Shown: piece by piece, positions 1 to 10,184 of the stretch
Numbering within the stretch: the stretch's first letter is position 1
Layout: the number at the start of each line of letters is the position of its first letter
DNA from: Nitratireductor arenosus
GTDB lineage: Bacteria; Pseudomonadota; Alphaproteobacteria; Rhizobiales; Rhizobiaceae
Direction: 5' to 3'
NCBI RefSeq assembly: GCF_009742725.1
Contig: NZ_WPHG01000001.1
Location: 780,001 to 844,000, forward strand
DNA: 64,000 nt
The notes under the pieces: model-generated
Database searches by the model: none
Told to the model about the DNA's origin: nothing
The model's input: only the letters and a program-made list of their open reading frames with translations
Position numbers and translations under genes: made by a program

Positions 1-455
1 TCAATCCCGAACAGGTCAGCGAGATCGCGACCCGGCTCAACGTCAGCGAGGAAGAAGTCATCTCGATGAACCGCCGGCTCTCCGGCGACGCCTCGCTCAA
101 CGCGCCGATCCGCGCGACGGAAGGCGAATCGGGCGAGTGGCAGGACTGGCTGGTCGACACCAGCCGCTCGCAGGAGGAAATCCTGGTCGAGCAGGACGAA
201 CTCGAAAACCGGCGCGGCATGCTCGGCGAGGCGCTCGGCGTCCTCAACGAGCGCGAGAGGCGCATTTTCGAGGCCCGCCGGCTGTCGGAAGACCCGCTCA
301 CGCTTGAAGAGCTTTCGGGCGAATTCGACATCTCGCGCGAGCGCGTGCGTCAGATCGAGGTACGTGCTTTCGAGAAGGTACAGGAGGCCGTCAAGGCAGC
401 GGCGAAACGCAAGGATCAGGCAATCCGCACCATCGACGCCGGTGCCGAAGCCTGA
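1..455 (+). CDS. rpoH: RNA polymerase heat-shock sigma factor RpoH, 3' part only
   Basis: This is the C-terminal part of a sigma-32 family protein. The reading frame is open from base 3, so the gene begins before the window. The visible part runs from the end of sigma region 2/3 (NAPIR, then an acidic linker) into region 4, with the helix-turn-helix around LEELSGEFDISRERVRQIEV that contacts the -35 element. The last residues are lysine- and alanine-rich. It should direct RNA polymerase to heat-shock promoters. A second RpoH-type gene lies at 59.8-60.7 kb, so the organism has at least two. The downstream neighbour converges on it with a 40-base gap and I see no clear terminator there. Confidence 0.93.
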   Translation, partial: NPEQVSEIATRLNVSEEEVISMNRRLSGDASLNAPIRATEGESGEWQDWLVDTSRSQEEILVEQDELENRRGMLGEALGVLNERERRIFEARRLSEDPLTLEELSGEFDISRERVRQIEVRAFEKVQEAVKAAAKRKDQAIRTIDAGAEA

Positions 456-495
456 TCGAACGGCCGCGGTCGGCACGCGTTCCACGCTCCAAGAT

Positions 496-2058
496 CTAAC
501 CGCTGGAGGCGGCTTCCCACGCCTTCAGCGCTTCCTCGAAGATCTTCTCGCCCGGCAGGCCCTTTTCCATGGTGACCAGCGCCCGTCGTCCCGATTTGTA
601 GACGATCGGCAGGTCGATCCAGTTCTGGTCGCGCAGCATGCGCATGTTCTGCACGACCTCGGTGTCGGCATCGTTGAGCGCAACCAGGAAGAACCCGTCG
701 GCGATCTTGGCCGGAATCCCGCGCAACGGATTGCCGGCCGCCTGCTCGGTCTCCTTCATCGTCATCCTAAGCACATTGTCGATCGGACCGCTGGCGAAAT
801 TCTCCGGCGTCAGGAAAATCAGCTCCACGATATGACTTGCCGGAAGGGTCTGGTCGGCGTTGCGACGGATGGTCAGGCGCAGCTTCAGATCCTTGTCGGG
901 AATAATCGCCTCGGCGCGGATCGCCGGCTCCGGCGGCAGATCGTTGCCGGGCGATTCCTGCGCCAGTGACCACACCACCGTTCCCGAATCCGCGGTTCCT
1001 TCCGCGACGGCCGTGCGTTCCTCATAGAAGATCGCCTTCTGCGCCACCGGTATGCCCGCCTCGCCGGCCGCGCCCGGCTCGCCGCCATTGTCGCCGGCTT
1101 CCGCGGCCGCCTCGCCGGTGCCCGGCAACGGCTCGCCCTCGGGCTGCGTTGCCGCCGCCATCGACGTACCCTCGCCGATAGAGGTTTCCCCGCCGGCCGG
1201 GCCTTCGTCGATTTCGCTACCATCCGTGTTGAGACGCTGGGTGAATTTCTGCGGTTCCTCGGCCGCGGTTTCGGCCGGGGCGACCGGATCCGGCGCCGTT
1301 GCCGCTTCCTCCTCCGGTTCGGCTTCCGGCTGCGGTTCCTGCGTTTCGGCGACGGGCTCGCTAACTGCCTCCTCACCCGCGTCCTGCGCCGCGATTTCGG
1401 TTTGCCCTTCCCCGAACAGACCCGCGAACCCGTCCTTGTTCAACCACATCGCGTAGGCCGCGCCACCGACAAGAATCACCACCGCGGCGGCCGCGATCCA
1501 TCGACCGAATGACGGCCGCGCACCCCTGTCAGCGGGTGGCGGCGGCACGTCTTCCGGTGCGAATTCGGGGTCGGCCAGCGGCTGCTGATCCGCATTGTCC
1601 GCCGTCTGAAAATCGACGTCGACCTCCGGCCCTTGAACCGAGCTTGACGCAGGCGGCGAGGCGGGCGGGGTAGCGGGTGCGCCCTCGGCGACCGGCTTGA
1701 CACCCCCGGGCCTGGGGCTGGCTATCGGCGCCGCCGGCGTAACGGCGGCCGCCGGTTCGGATTTGGCCTTGTCCGGCTTCGGTTTGGAAAGGTCGGCAAA
1801 AAGCGCGTCCAGTTCCGCGAGTGGATCGGAAGGTTCTGCCGGCGCCTTTGCCTGGAATTCCCGCTCGATCTCGCGAATGGCGTTTTCGAGTTGCTGGCGT
1901 TGCCGCTCGGCGATGGCCTCAGGCGGCGGCGGATTCATGGCGGCCAGCTTGGCGCCAATCGTCGCGCGAGCCTTCTGATAGACCTTCTCGCGAATTTCGG
2001 GCGTGGTTTCGCCCAGATTCCCGATCGTTTTTTTCAGAACCGCTACGAAATCTGCCAT
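496..2058 (-). CDS. Conserved hypothetical single-pass membrane protein, Pro/Glu-rich
   Basis: A 520-residue protein of unknown function. Residues 1-75 form a charged helical region that looks cytoplasmic (KARATIGAKLAAMNPPPPEA, then IREIEREFQ). A proline- and acid-rich linker follows, then one transmembrane helix at about 186-206 (IAAAAVVILVGGAAYAMWL). Next is a very acidic Glu/Pro/Ala stretch and a C-terminal domain of about 170 residues (from KAIFYEERTAVAEG) that should face the periplasm. There is no signal peptidase site. It is 71 bases downstream of purA on the same strand. I recall similar proteins between rpoH and purA in other rhizobia, but I know of no assigned role. The low-complexity segments make remote similarity searches unreliable. 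Confidence 0.85.
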   Translation of the reverse strand: MADFVAVLKKTIGNLGETTPEIREKVYQKARATIGAKLAAMNPPPPEAIAERQRQQLENAIREIEREFQAKAPAEPSDPLAELDALFADLSKPKPDKAKSEPAAAVTPAAPIASPRPGGVKPVAEGAPATPPASPPASSSVQGPEVDVDFQTADNADQQPLADPEFAPEDVPPPPADRGARPSFGRWIAAAAVVILVGGAAYAMWLNKDGFAGLFGEGQTEIAAQDAGEEAVSEPVAETQEPQPEAEPEEEAATAPDPVAPAETAAEEPQKFTQRLNTDGSEIDEGPAGGETSIGEGTSMAAATQPEGEPLPGTGEAAAEAGDNGGEPGAAGEAGIPVAQKAIFYEERTAVAEGTADSGTVVWSLAQESPGNDLPPEPAIRAEAIIPDKDLKLRLTIRRNADQTLPASHIVELIFLTPENFASGPIDNVLRMTMKETEQAAGNPLRGIPAKIADGFFLVALNDADTEVVQNMRMLRDQNWIDLPIVYKSGRRALVTMEKGLPGEKIFEEALKAWEAASSG

Positions 2059-2129
2059 TCGTCGCCGACCTGTCCTTCCTTTTCGTGCGGCGAACCGGCC
2101 ATGTCCCCGCCCCGCGCCGGTGCGCCAAA

Positions 2130-3428
2130 CTAATCCTGAAACGGGTCCGTCACAAGTATGGTGTCGTCACGCTCCGGACTGGTTGAAAGCAACGCGACCG
2201 GCGCGCCGATCAGCTCTTCCACGTAGCGCACATATTTGACCGCCTGGGCCGGCAAATCGTTCCAGCTCCTGGCACCCCTGGTGCTGTCTTTCCATCCCTC
2301 GAGCGTCTCGTAGATCGGTTCGGCTCGCGCCTGCGCGCCCTGGCTGGCGGGCAGGTAGTCGATCTCACGACCGTCGAGCCGATAACCCGTGCATACTTTG
2401 ATTTCATCGAGACCGTCGAGGACGTCGAGCTTGGTCAAAGCGATGCCGTCCATGCCGTTCACAGCCACCGACTGACGCACCAGCAACGCGTCGAACCAGC
2501 CGCAGCGCCGTTTGCGGCCGGTCACGGTGCCGAATTCGTGCCCCTGCTGACCGAGGAAATCGCCAACCTCATTGTCCTGTTCGCTTGGGAAAGGTCCTTC
2601 CCCGACCCGCGTGGTATAGGCCTTGGTGATCCCCAGCACATAGCCGATCGAACCCGGACCCGTGCCCGAGCCGGTGGCGGCCTGACCGGCCACGGTGTTG
2701 GAGGAGGTCACGAACGGATAGGTGCCGTGGTCGATGTCGAGCAGGCTGCCCTGCGCGCCCTCGAACAGGATGCGGTCACCGGCCCGGCGGGCATCGTCGA
2801 GAATCTTCCAGACCCGGTCCATATAGGGCAGCACCTTATCTGCAACCTCCTGAAGCTCGGCCAGGATGACGCCGGGCTCGGCTTGCGGATGCCCCAGGCC
2901 GCGTCTGAGCGCGTTGTGGTGGGTCAGCAATCGATCGACCTTTTGTGCGAGCGTCGCCGGATCGGCGAGATCCATGACCCGGATGGCGCGACGACCGACC
3001 TTGTCCTCGTAGGCCGGGCCGATGCCCCTGCGGGTCGTTCCGATTTTCGTACCGGAATCCGAGGCGGCATCTTCGCGATAACCGTCGAGTTCCCTGTGCA
3101 AAGACAAGATTAGCGACGTGTTTTCGGCAATTTTCAGGCGCGACGGCCCGATATCGACACCCTGCTCGCGCAAACGTTCGATTTCGGCGACAAAAGCGTG
3201 CGGATCGAACACGACGCCATTGCCGATGACCGACAGCTTGCCCGGCCGTACGACCCCTGAAGGCAACAGCGACAGCTTGTAGACCTTGCTGTCGACGACG
3301 AGCGTGTGGCCGGCATTGTGCCCGCCCTGGAAACGCACGACGAGGTCGGCGCGCTCCGAGAGCCAGTCGACGATCTTGCCCTTGCCCTCGTCGCCCCATT
3401 GCGAGCCGACGACCACCACATTGGCCAT
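2130..3428 (-). CDS. purA: Adenylosuccinate synthetase
   Basis: PurA joins IMP and aspartate using GTP, the first step from IMP to AMP, in the cytoplasm. The 432-residue length matches the family (about 430). The N-terminal phosphate loop [14 protein letters not shown] is at residues 8-21 and is followed by [10 protein letters not shown], which carries the catalytic histidine. The NGVVFDP and [13 protein letters not shown] motifs and the C-terminal base-binding TKLDVLDGL segment are all present. The start ATG is preceded by GAGAGGAT. It lies downstream of ftsH with a 206-base gap, so it probably has its own promoter, and upstream of the membrane protein at 496-2058. Confidence 0.97.
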   Translation of the reverse strand: MANVVVVGSQWGDEGKGKIVDWLSERADLVVRFQGGHNAGHTLVVDSKVYKLSLLPSGVVRPGKLSVIGNGVVFDPHAFVAEIERLREQGVDIGPSRLKIAENTSLILSLHRELDGYREDAASDSGTKIGTTRRGIGPAYEDKVGRRAIRVMDLADPATLAQKVDRLLTHHNALRRGLGHPQAEPGVILAELQEVADKVLPYMDRVWKILDDARRAGDRILFEGAQGSLLDIDHGTYPFVTSSNTVAGQAATGSGTGPGSIGYVLGITKAYTTRVGEGPFPSEQDNEVGDFLGQQGHEFGTVTGRKRRCGWFDALLVRQSVAVNGMDGIALTKLDVLDGLDEIKVCTGYRLDGREIDYLPASQGAQARAEPIYETLEGWKDSTRGARSWNDLPAQAVKYVRYVEELIGAPVALLSTSPERDDTILVTDPFQD

Positions 3429-3634
3429 GTTAAATCCTCTCTTGAATTTAGGGCGCGAGCACCCGCCGGACGGGCGCGCTTCTAGCCGCTTTCATGGCTG
3501 AATGGAATGGCTATCGCGTGCCGGGCGACAAAACAGCCTCGCAATACGGCCGCACCGAGACTTCGGTACGGCCGCTGCCGGTTCAGTGATAGTCGACGAC
3601 CGGGAAAACCTGCGCCTCCCCTGCAGGGCAGGCG

Positions 3635-5575
3635 TCAGCCCTGCGGCTGCGGTTCCATGCCCCCTTCGGGTTCGTCGCCGCCCGTCTTCTTGCCTTCGCT
3701 GCGATGGCCCGCCTTCGGCACCGCCGACCCGCGCGACGGCGGCGTATCGTCGCCCTGGTCGCGCGACGGTTTCTGGCCGGCGATCAATTGCTTGATCTCG
3801 TCGCCTGACAGCGTTTCGTATTCCAAAAGCCCCTCGGCGATCGCGATCCAGGCCTTCTTCTTCTTGGTCAGGATGCTGCGCGCGGAATCGTAAGCCTCGT
3901 CGATCAGGCGCCGCACCTCGGCGTCGATGAGCTGCTGGGTTTCCTGCGACATGTTCTGCTGGCGCGCCACCGAATGGCCGAGGAAGACCTCTTCCTGGTT
4001 TTCGCCATAGGCGACCTGGCCGAGCTTGTCGGAAAAGCCCCAGCGCGTGACCATGGCGCGCGCCAGCTTGGTTGCCTGGTCGATGTCGGAAGCGGCGCCC
4101 GAGGTGATGTTTTCCTTGCCGAACTTGATTTCCTCGGCCACGCGGCCGCCCATCATGATCGCCAGCCGGGAGATCATGTATTTGTAGCTCATCGAGTAGC
4201 GGTCGCCCTCGGGCAACTGCATGACCATGCCCAGGGCACGGCCACGCGGGATGATCGTCGCCTTGTGCAGCGGGTCCGACGCCGGCACGTTGAGCGCCAC
4301 GATCGCATGGCCGGCCTCGTGAAAGGCGGTGAGCTCCTTTTCCTCCTGGGTCATGGCGTGCGAGCGCCGCTCCGCGCCCATCATCACCTTGTCCTTGGCG
4401 TCCTCGAACTCGGCCATGGTGACAAGCCGCTTGTTGCGCCGCGCGGCCAGCAAGGCCGCCTCGTTGACCAGGTTGGCGAGATCGGCGCCGGAAAAGCCGG
4501 GCGTGCCGCGCGCCAGGACCTTGAGGTCCACATTAGGCGCAAGCGGCACGTTGCGCACGTGTACTTTCAGGATCTTCTCGCGTCCGGAAACGTCCGGGTT
4601 GGGTACCACCACCTGCCGGTCGAAACGGCCCGGGCGCAGCAGCGCGGGGTCGAGAACGTCCGGCCGGTTGGTCGCCGCGATCAGGATGATGCCTTCGTTG
4701 GTCTCGAAACCGTCCATCTCGACCAGAAGCTGGTTGAGCGTCTGCTCGCGCTCGTCATTGCCGCCGCCCAGGCCGGCGCCGCGATGGCGGCCGACCGCGT
4801 CGATCTCGTCGATGAAGATGATGCAGGGAGCGTTCTTCTTGGCCTGCTCGAACATGTCGCGCACGCGGCTGGCGCCAACGCCGACGAACATTTCCACGAA
4901 GTCGGAGCCCGAAATGGTGAAGAAGGGCACATTGGCCTCGCCGGCAACTGAGCGCGCGAGCAGGGTCTTGCCGGTTCCGGGGGGACCGACGAGCAACACG
5001 CCACGCGGAATCTTGCCGCCGAGGCGCTGGAATTTCTGCGGATCGCGCAGGAACTCCACGATCTCCTCGAGATCTTCCTTGGCCTCGTCGACGCCCGCCA
5101 CATCGGCGAAGGTCACCCGGCCATGCGCCTCCGTCAAAAGCTTGGCCTTCGATTTGCCGAAGCCCATCGCGCGTCCGGATCCTGACTGCATCTGGCGCAT
5201 GAAGAATATCCACACACCGAGGATCAGGATCATCGGCAGCCAGGAAATCAGATAGCCGAACAAAGTATTCGTGCCGTCGGATTCGGGACGGGCATTAATG
5301 GTCACGCCACGCTCTTCAAGACGCGTCACCAGCGACGGATCGCCGGGAGAATAAGTCTGGAAGCCGCCGCCGCCATCATTGTAGGTGCCGGTGATGCGCT
5401 CGCCCGCAATCGTCACCGATTTGACACGGCCTGACGACACTTCCTGAATGAACTCGGAATAGGCGATCTCGCGTGAGCTGCCGCGCTGCTGCGGGGTCTG
5501 AAACAGATTGAACAGCGCGATCAGCAGGACGGCGATGATCGCCCACAGCGCGAGATTGCGATAATTAGGATTCAT
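3635..5575 (-). CDS. ftsH: ATP-dependent zinc metalloprotease FtsH
   Basis: FtsH is the membrane-anchored AAA+ protease that extracts and degrades membrane proteins and regulatory factors such as sigma-32. The 646 residues show TM1 at about 8-25, a short periplasmic loop, TM2 at about 107-126, Walker A GPPGTGKT at 197-204, Walker B IIFIDEID at 252-259, the second region of homology near [20 protein letters not shown], and the zinc-binding HEAGH at 419-423. The C-terminus ends in a glycine/proline-rich tail. It follows tilS after about 117 bases, the usual rhizobial order. In many rhizobia glmM comes next; here it is purA. Confidence 0.97.
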   Translation of the reverse strand: MNPNYRNLALWAIIAVLLIALFNLFQTPQQRGSSREIAYSEFIQEVSSGRVKSVTIAGERITGTYNDGGGGFQTYSPGDPSLVTRLEERGVTINARPESDGTNTLFGYLISWLPMILILGVWIFFMRQMQSGSGRAMGFGKSKAKLLTEAHGRVTFADVAGVDEAKEDLEEIVEFLRDPQKFQRLGGKIPRGVLLVGPPGTGKTLLARSVAGEANVPFFTISGSDFVEMFVGVGASRVRDMFEQAKKNAPCIIFIDEIDAVGRHRGAGLGGGNDEREQTLNQLLVEMDGFETNEGIILIAATNRPDVLDPALLRPGRFDRQVVVPNPDVSGREKILKVHVRNVPLAPNVDLKVLARGTPGFSGADLANLVNEAALLAARRNKRLVTMAEFEDAKDKVMMGAERRSHAMTQEEKELTAFHEAGHAIVALNVPASDPLHKATIIPRGRALGMVMQLPEGDRYSMSYKYMISRLAIMMGGRVAEEIKFGKENITSGAASDIDQATKLARAMVTRWGFSDKLGQVAYGENQEEVFLGHSVARQQNMSQETQQLIDAEVRRLIDEAYDSARSILTKKKKAWIAIAEGLLEYETLSGDEIKQLIAGQKPSRDQGDDTPPSRGSAVPKAGHRSEGKKTGGDEPEGGMEPQPQG

Positions 5576-5692
5576 ACGTTGCGTCCCGTACGCGTCAGAT
5601 GCGGCGACGCGTGTGCCTCGCCCAGTGTTGGGCCTAACATAGGGTTGGGCTGCCCCGTTGCCAAGCGATTGGCTCCGGCTCGGTTAAGGAGT

Positions 5693-7024
5693 TTATGCGG
5701 CATTGTGACCGCGCAATGGCGGTGCCGGCAAAGGCGGGCAGCCGAACAGCGCGCCGAGCGCGGCGGCCGGCTCGAAATCGAACACCGGCAGGTAGCAGGC
5801 AAAGGGCGACACGACGCGCGCAAATCCGCTCGCGCCGTTATCGATGTCGCGCCCGTCCGCGTCCATGAAAACCGGCTCTCCCGCTAGCGCCGCGCGCTGC
5901 AACGCGGCCGGGCAGTCAGGGTCGGCGACCACCGGTCCGCCCGGGCGTCCACGGCCGCGCGTTTCCACCGCGACCGCGCCGGCAGGGATCGTTTCGATCC
6001 GGTAACGCTGGTCCCACAGCGCGCCGACGCGAGCCGGCACGGCGCCGGTCCAGCCCGCGCGTAGTTCGCGATAAAGGAAGATACCCGTCTTGCGGGCATC
6101 GATCACCGCGCCCGCGAGGGTCGCGCGAACCGGACCGCCGGCAAGCCGGGCAAACAGTTTGTCGGCCCGACCGTCCTCGACCAGTCGGGCACGCCCTCCC
6201 ACCACCGCAACCAGGGCGGACAAGGCAAGGCCGGCAGCGGACGCGTCGTCGGTCCGGGCGACATCGGGGTCGAGGCGAACGAGGCCCGGCGCCGGCATTC
6301 GCGCACGATCACGCACGACCGCCGCGGCGCGCAAGCCGAGCGCGACGCGCTCCCCCTGCGCCGCGCGGCCCGCCGATACCAGCGCATCCGCCAAGCCGGG
6401 ATCGGCGGCGAGACAAGAGCGCGCCCGCACCCGTTCATAGGCGCGATCCTGATTGCTGGGATCGTCGACCCAGGCGAGACCACGCCCGCGCAGCATATCA
6501 CGCAAGGTCGCGCGCGCTATGTCGAGCAGTGGGCGCATCACCCATACCCTGCCGCGCAACAGCGTCGCCGGCGCGATCCCGGCGAGGCCGCGGCCCGCCC
6601 CGCGCGCACGGCGCATGAAGACCGTCTCCGCCTGGTCGTCGCGCGTATGGGCGGTCATGATCATCGCCGCTCCGCTCTCCCGCGCCGCCTGGAAGATAAG
6701 GTCGTAACGCGCCTGGCGTGCCGCCGCCATCAGTCCGGTATCGGGCTTAGCGCCCTGCCAGGCGAGGATGCGATGAGCAATGCCGAGCCGCGCGCATATC
6801 GCGCCGACATGATGCGCTTCGCGGGCGGCTCCAGGGCGCAGTCCGTGATCGACAGTGACGGCGAGGATTGCCCGATCGCGCGCGTGTCGACTGAAATGGT
6901 CGTTGAGAAGCACAAGCAAGGCGAGCGAATCGCCGCCACCCGATACGGCAACCACGACCGGGCCGGCCGCAGGCAAGACGAGATCGGAAAAGAGTTGGTC
7001 GGGATCGATGCCGGCCGTGCTCAA
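5693..7024 (-). CDS. tilS: tRNA(Ile)-lysidine synthase
   Basis: TilS modifies cytidine-34 of the tRNA that reads AUA, using ATP and lysine. The PP-loop SGGGDS is at about residues 28-33. Further family motifs are VDHGLRPGA, AHTRDDQAETV, RGLAGI and RPLLDI, and the protein is 443 residues long. I chose the TTG at 7022-7024: it overlaps the cpoB stop (sequence TTGA), leaves a normal N-terminus, and implies translational coupling to cpoB. The frame is open much further upstream, but that part is an out-of-frame reading of cpoB. The C-terminal specificity domain is degenerate, as is common in alphaproteobacteria. Confidence 0.9.
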   Translation of the reverse strand: MSTAGIDPDQLFSDLVLPAAGPVVVAVSGGGDSLALLVLLNDHFSRHARDRAILAVTVDHGLRPGAAREAHHVGAICARLGIAHRILAWQGAKPDTGLMAAARQARYDLIFQAARESGAAMIMTAHTRDDQAETVFMRRARGAGRGLAGIAPATLLRGRVWVMRPLLDIARATLRDMLRGRGLAWVDDPSNQDRAYERVRARSCLAADPGLADALVSAGRAAQGERVALGLRAAAVVRDRARMPAPGLVRLDPDVARTDDASAAGLALSALVAVVGGRARLVEDGRADKLFARLAGGPVRATLAGAVIDARKTGIFLYRELRAGWTGAVPARVGALWDQRYRIETIPAGAVAVETRGRGRPGGPVVADPDCPAALQRAALAGEPVFMDADGRDIDNGASGFARVVSPFACYLPVFDFEPAAALGALFGCPPLPAPPLRGHNAA

Positions 7025-7941
7025 CAACCGGCGAGCGCCTGTTCGGCCTTCACCCGTTCCTTCAGCGCCGGCGAGATATTGCGGTAGCGCTTCCCGATCT
7101 CCAGATAGGTCGCGCAGGCAACATCGCGCTGGTTCAAAGCCGCCAGCGACACGCCGAGTTTCAGCAGCATGTCCGGCGCCTTGCGCGAATCGGTATAGTC
7201 GCGGCTGGCGTTCAAGAACACCTCCGCAGCACTGCGATATTGCTCCATGCCGAGCAGCGCCTCTCCGAGCCAGTAATGGGCGTCCGGTGCCTTGGCGTCG
7301 TTGGGAAAGCGCGCAATATGCTCGCGAAAGCCGGCCTCCGCCGTCGGGTAATCGCCCGAAAGAATGAAGGAATAGGCGTTGCGGTACAGCTCTTCGGGAT
7401 TGTTGGTGTCCGGCAGGGCGGCCACCACGGTGTCGTCGGTATCGCCGCCATCGGCCCTTGGAACCTCCACTCCGGGCAGAGCCCCGTCGTCCTTGGCGGC
7501 AACACCGCCGGTCGGATTGCCATCGGCGTCGAAGGTGATGGTGCCCAGCGTGCGTGGCGGTTCGGCGTGTTTGGGCGGGTCTGCATCGGCCGTCCGTCGT
7601 TCCGCCGAGGTCGCGCCGGCATCGGAGCGCTTTTCCTCGATTTGCTGGAAGCGGAACTCGTTGTCTTCCTGCATCTTGCGCACCTGATCCTGCATCTGCA
7701 GGATCATGAAGGTCAGTTCCTCGACCTTGCCGGTAAGCTGGCGCACCTGCTCCTCGAGTTGGCCGACGCGCGGCTCGGTCGCCTGGACCCGATGCAAGAG
7801 ACCCTGTTCCGGAGCCGTCCACTGCGTCGCGGCAAAAGTGAAGTCGGGTCGTGCCATGCCGGCCGGGGAGCCAGCGCTGGCGGGTCCGCTCAATAGGAAC
7901 GGCATGATAGCCGCCGCCCAGATTAGTCTATTCGGTTTCAT
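7021..7941 (-). CDS. cpoB: Cell division coordinator CpoB / YbgF, Tol-Pal associated
   Basis: A periplasmic protein that in E. coli links Tol-Pal to septal peptidoglycan synthesis. The ATG at 7939-7941 gives a clean signal peptide (IWAAAIMPFLLSGPASA), so I prefer it to the longer frame. A coiled coil follows (about residues 45-95, from VGQLEEQVRQLTGKVEEL to KMQEDNEFRFQQIEE), then a variable linker, then TolA-binding TPR repeats (GDYPTAEAGFREHIARFP and similar) to the C-terminus at residue 306. It is the seventh gene of the ybgC-tolQRAB-pal-cpoB-tilS run, and its stop codon overlaps the tilS start. Confidence 0.93.
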   Translation of the reverse strand: MKPNRLIWAAAIMPFLLSGPASAGSPAGMARPDFTFAATQWTAPEQGLLHRVQATEPRVGQLEEQVRQLTGKVEELTFMILQMQDQVRKMQEDNEFRFQQIEEKRSDAGATSAERRTADADPPKHAEPPRTLGTITFDADGNPTGGVAAKDDGALPGVEVPRADGGDTDDTVVAALPDTNNPEELYRNAYSFILSGDYPTAEAGFREHIARFPNDAKAPDAHYWLGEALLGMEQYRSAAEVFLNASRDYTDSRKAPDMLLKLGVSLAALNQRDVACATYLEIGKRYRNISPALKERVKAEQALAGC

Positions 7942-8087
7942 CCAATGTCTCGCTTCGGGGCAGAATTGCCAGGCTCGGAAAGCCCGTTCGAACAATATCA
8001 GTGCCCGCGAGTTCGGCCAAATTTTGATGATCGATCCCGAATGGCCGACGGCCTCGCGATCGATCATCGATTATGGCCCGGACCGGG

Positions 8088-8585
8088 TCAGCTTCCGGCG
8101 CCGTTCAGCACCGTGACCGCACGACGGTTCTGCGACCAGCAGGAAATGTCGTCGCAGACCGCCACCGGCCGCTCCTTGCCGTAGGTGATCGTCTTGATAC
8201 GGTTGGCCGCGACGCCGCGCGCCACCAGGAAGTCGCGTGCCGCCGCCGCGCGGCGAGCGCCGAGCGCGAGGTTGTATTCGCGCGTGCCGCGCTCGTCGGC
8301 ATGGCCCTCGACGGTGACGGCGAAAGAGCCGTACTGGTTCAGCCATTGCGCTTGCTTGGCTAGCGTCGCCTGGGCATCGGCCCTAATCAGCGTGGAATCG
8401 GTATCGAAGAAGATGCGGTCACCGACATTGACGGTGAAGTCTTGGGCCGAGCCGGGCGTGGCCGACCCAAGGCCGAGATCGGCCGGATTGTTGGGAACCT
8501 TCTTGGATGCGCAACCCGCGACGGCGAGCGCCATGAAAAGCGCGATGGCCGCCGGATTCCGTGTGAGCGCTGCGATACGGCGCAT
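8088..8585 (-). CDS. pal: Peptidoglycan-associated lipoprotein Pal
   Basis: Pal tethers the outer membrane to peptidoglycan and is pulled to division sites by Tol. The 165-residue form begins at the ATG at 8583-8585, preceded by AAGGAG at good spacing. A lipoprotein signal ends in AVAG with the lipidated cysteine at residue 25. The OmpA-type domain follows, with peptidoglycan-binding signatures VEGHADERGTREYNLALG and ARRAAAARDFL. The GC-rich frame extends 58 codons upstream without a ribosome binding site, and I discard that part. It is downstream of tolB (220-base gap) and upstream of cpoB. Confidence 0.95.
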   Translation of the reverse strand: MRRIAALTRNPAAIALFMALAVAGCASKKVPNNPADLGLGSATPGSAQDFTVNVGDRIFFDTDSTLIRADAQATLAKQAQWLNQYGSFAVTVEGHADERGTREYNLALGARRAAAARDFLVARGVAANRIKTITYGKERPVAVCDDISCWSQNRRAVTVLNGAGS

Positions 8586-8805
8586 GACCGCCACTCCTTC
8601 GCAAATGGATGGGTTTCTTTGACGCTCCAGTAACCACGTCGGGGTTAATCGGCAGCCAAGAAACGCGGTTAATTCTTCGTTACCCGATGGGCATGGCCGT
8701 CCGTCCAACGGCCCGTGGCAGCGCCAATGATGGCGAAATACGGCGGAAACACGACCCAATCGCCAGAAATCGCCGCATCCACGCCGAAATACGCGCGGAT
8801 CGCCC

Positions 8806-10119
8806 TCATTCCAGCAATGGCGACCAGGCCGGATCGGAGGCGAAATTGGGGCTGGCGATCGGCTGCTCGTTGCGTCCAGTCAGGTCGATCGAAAACAGCC
8901 GCGGCCCCGCCGAGCCGGCCGGCTGGCGGAAGAACATGATCACCCGGCCGTTCGGGGCCCAGGTCGGCCCTTCCTGGCTGAAGCCGCTCGACAGGATCCG
9001 TTCGCCGGACCCGTCGGTGCGCATCACGCCGATCTGGAATTCGCCGCCCGACTGCTTGGTGAAGGCGACCAGATCGCCGCGCGGCGACCAGACCGGGGTC
9101 GAATAGGAGCCGTCGCCGAACGAGATGCGGCGCTGATTGGAGCCGTCGGCGTTCATGACATAGATCTGCGCCCGGCCGCCGCGGTCGGAGGTGAACACGA
9201 TCTGCGTGCCGTCGGGCGAATAGGACGGCGAGGTGTCGATCGCGCTCGAATCGGTCAGCCTGGTGGTCGTGCGGCTGCGCAGATCCAGCGTGTAGATGTT
9301 GGAATTGCCGTCGTCGCGCAGCAGGCTCATGATCACCTTTTGCCCGTCGGGCGAGAAGCGCGGCGCAAACGTCATGCCCGGGAAATTGCCGACCAGTTCG
9401 CGCTGCCCGGTCTCGATCTGCAGCAGGTAGACCTGCGGTTGGCCGCTCTCGTACGACATATAGGTGATTTCCTGCCGGTTGGGCGAAAAGCGCGGCGTCA
9501 GCGCGATCGCCCGGCCGTCGGACAAATAGCGCGCATTGGCGCCGTCCTGGTCCATGATCGCCAGCCTTTTCTTGCGCTGGTTCTTTGGGCCGGACTCGTC
9601 GATGAAGACGATGCGGGTGTCGAAATAGCCCTTTTCCCCGGTTAGGCGCTCGTAGATCGCGTCGGCGATGATATGGGCGACCCGGCGCGTATTGGCCTTG
9701 GAGGCGAAGAACTGCTCGCCGACCAGTTGCTGGCCGGCGAACGTGTCCCAGAGCCGGAATTCGGCCCGCACGCGACCGTCGCTTTCCTGGGTGACGCGGC
9801 CGGTGACGAGCGCCTGGGCGTTGATCACCTTCCAGTCCTCGAAACGGGGTGCAGCGTCGGGGTTGGAAATCTTCTCGATGAAGGCGCCACGATCGATCGG
9901 CGCGAACAGCCCGGAGCGTTGAAGGTCGGCCGCGACGATGTCGGAAATCTCCTTGCCGAGCGTGTCGCCGGACAGGAATTCGGTGATGGCGATCGGCAGC
10001 GGCTCGATCACGCCCTTGTTGACGTCGATCTCGACCAGCGCGCGCGCCGGCTGCGTCGTCAGGACGCCGGCGACGGCCAGCGTCACGGCAAGCATCACGG
10101 ATTTGAAGATAGCTGTCAT
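8806..10119 (-). CDS. tolB: Tol-Pal system periplasmic protein TolB
   Basis: TolB is the periplasmic beta-propeller that binds Pal and is released by TolA. The 437 residues start with a signal peptide ([20 protein letters not shown]). The N-terminal TolB domain follows, then repeated WD40-like PD40 blades with the recurring RFSPDGQ/SYSPDGT pattern (for example [15 protein letters not shown] and [17 protein letters not shown]). The ribosome binding site AAGGGA lies before the ATG. It starts 65 bases after tolA ends, which fits one transcript from tolQ or ybgC. Confidence 0.96.
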   Translation of the reverse strand: MTAIFKSVMLAVTLAVAGVLTTQPARALVEIDVNKGVIEPLPIAITEFLSGDTLGKEISDIVAADLQRSGLFAPIDRGAFIEKISNPDAAPRFEDWKVINAQALVTGRVTQESDGRVRAEFRLWDTFAGQQLVGEQFFASKANTRRVAHIIADAIYERLTGEKGYFDTRIVFIDESGPKNQRKKRLAIMDQDGANARYLSDGRAIALTPRFSPNRQEITYMSYESGQPQVYLLQIETGQRELVGNFPGMTFAPRFSPDGQKVIMSLLRDDGNSNIYTLDLRSRTTTRLTDSSAIDTSPSYSPDGTQIVFTSDRGGRAQIYVMNADGSNQRRISFGDGSYSTPVWSPRGDLVAFTKQSGGEFQIGVMRTDGSGERILSSGFSQEGPTWAPNGRVIMFFRQPAGSAGPRLFSIDLTGRNEQPIASPNFASDPAWSPLLE

Positions 10120-10184
10120 GTCGGTCCCTTCATCAGGATCGGTGGCCTGGCGCCCTTGCGATGTCGGTCACGCCAGCAAAGAGT

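Noticed and set aside
7025-7822. N-terminal extension of the tilS frame
   Set aside because: It overlaps cpoB completely in a different frame and resembles no protein; the TTG overlapping the cpoB stop is the better start.
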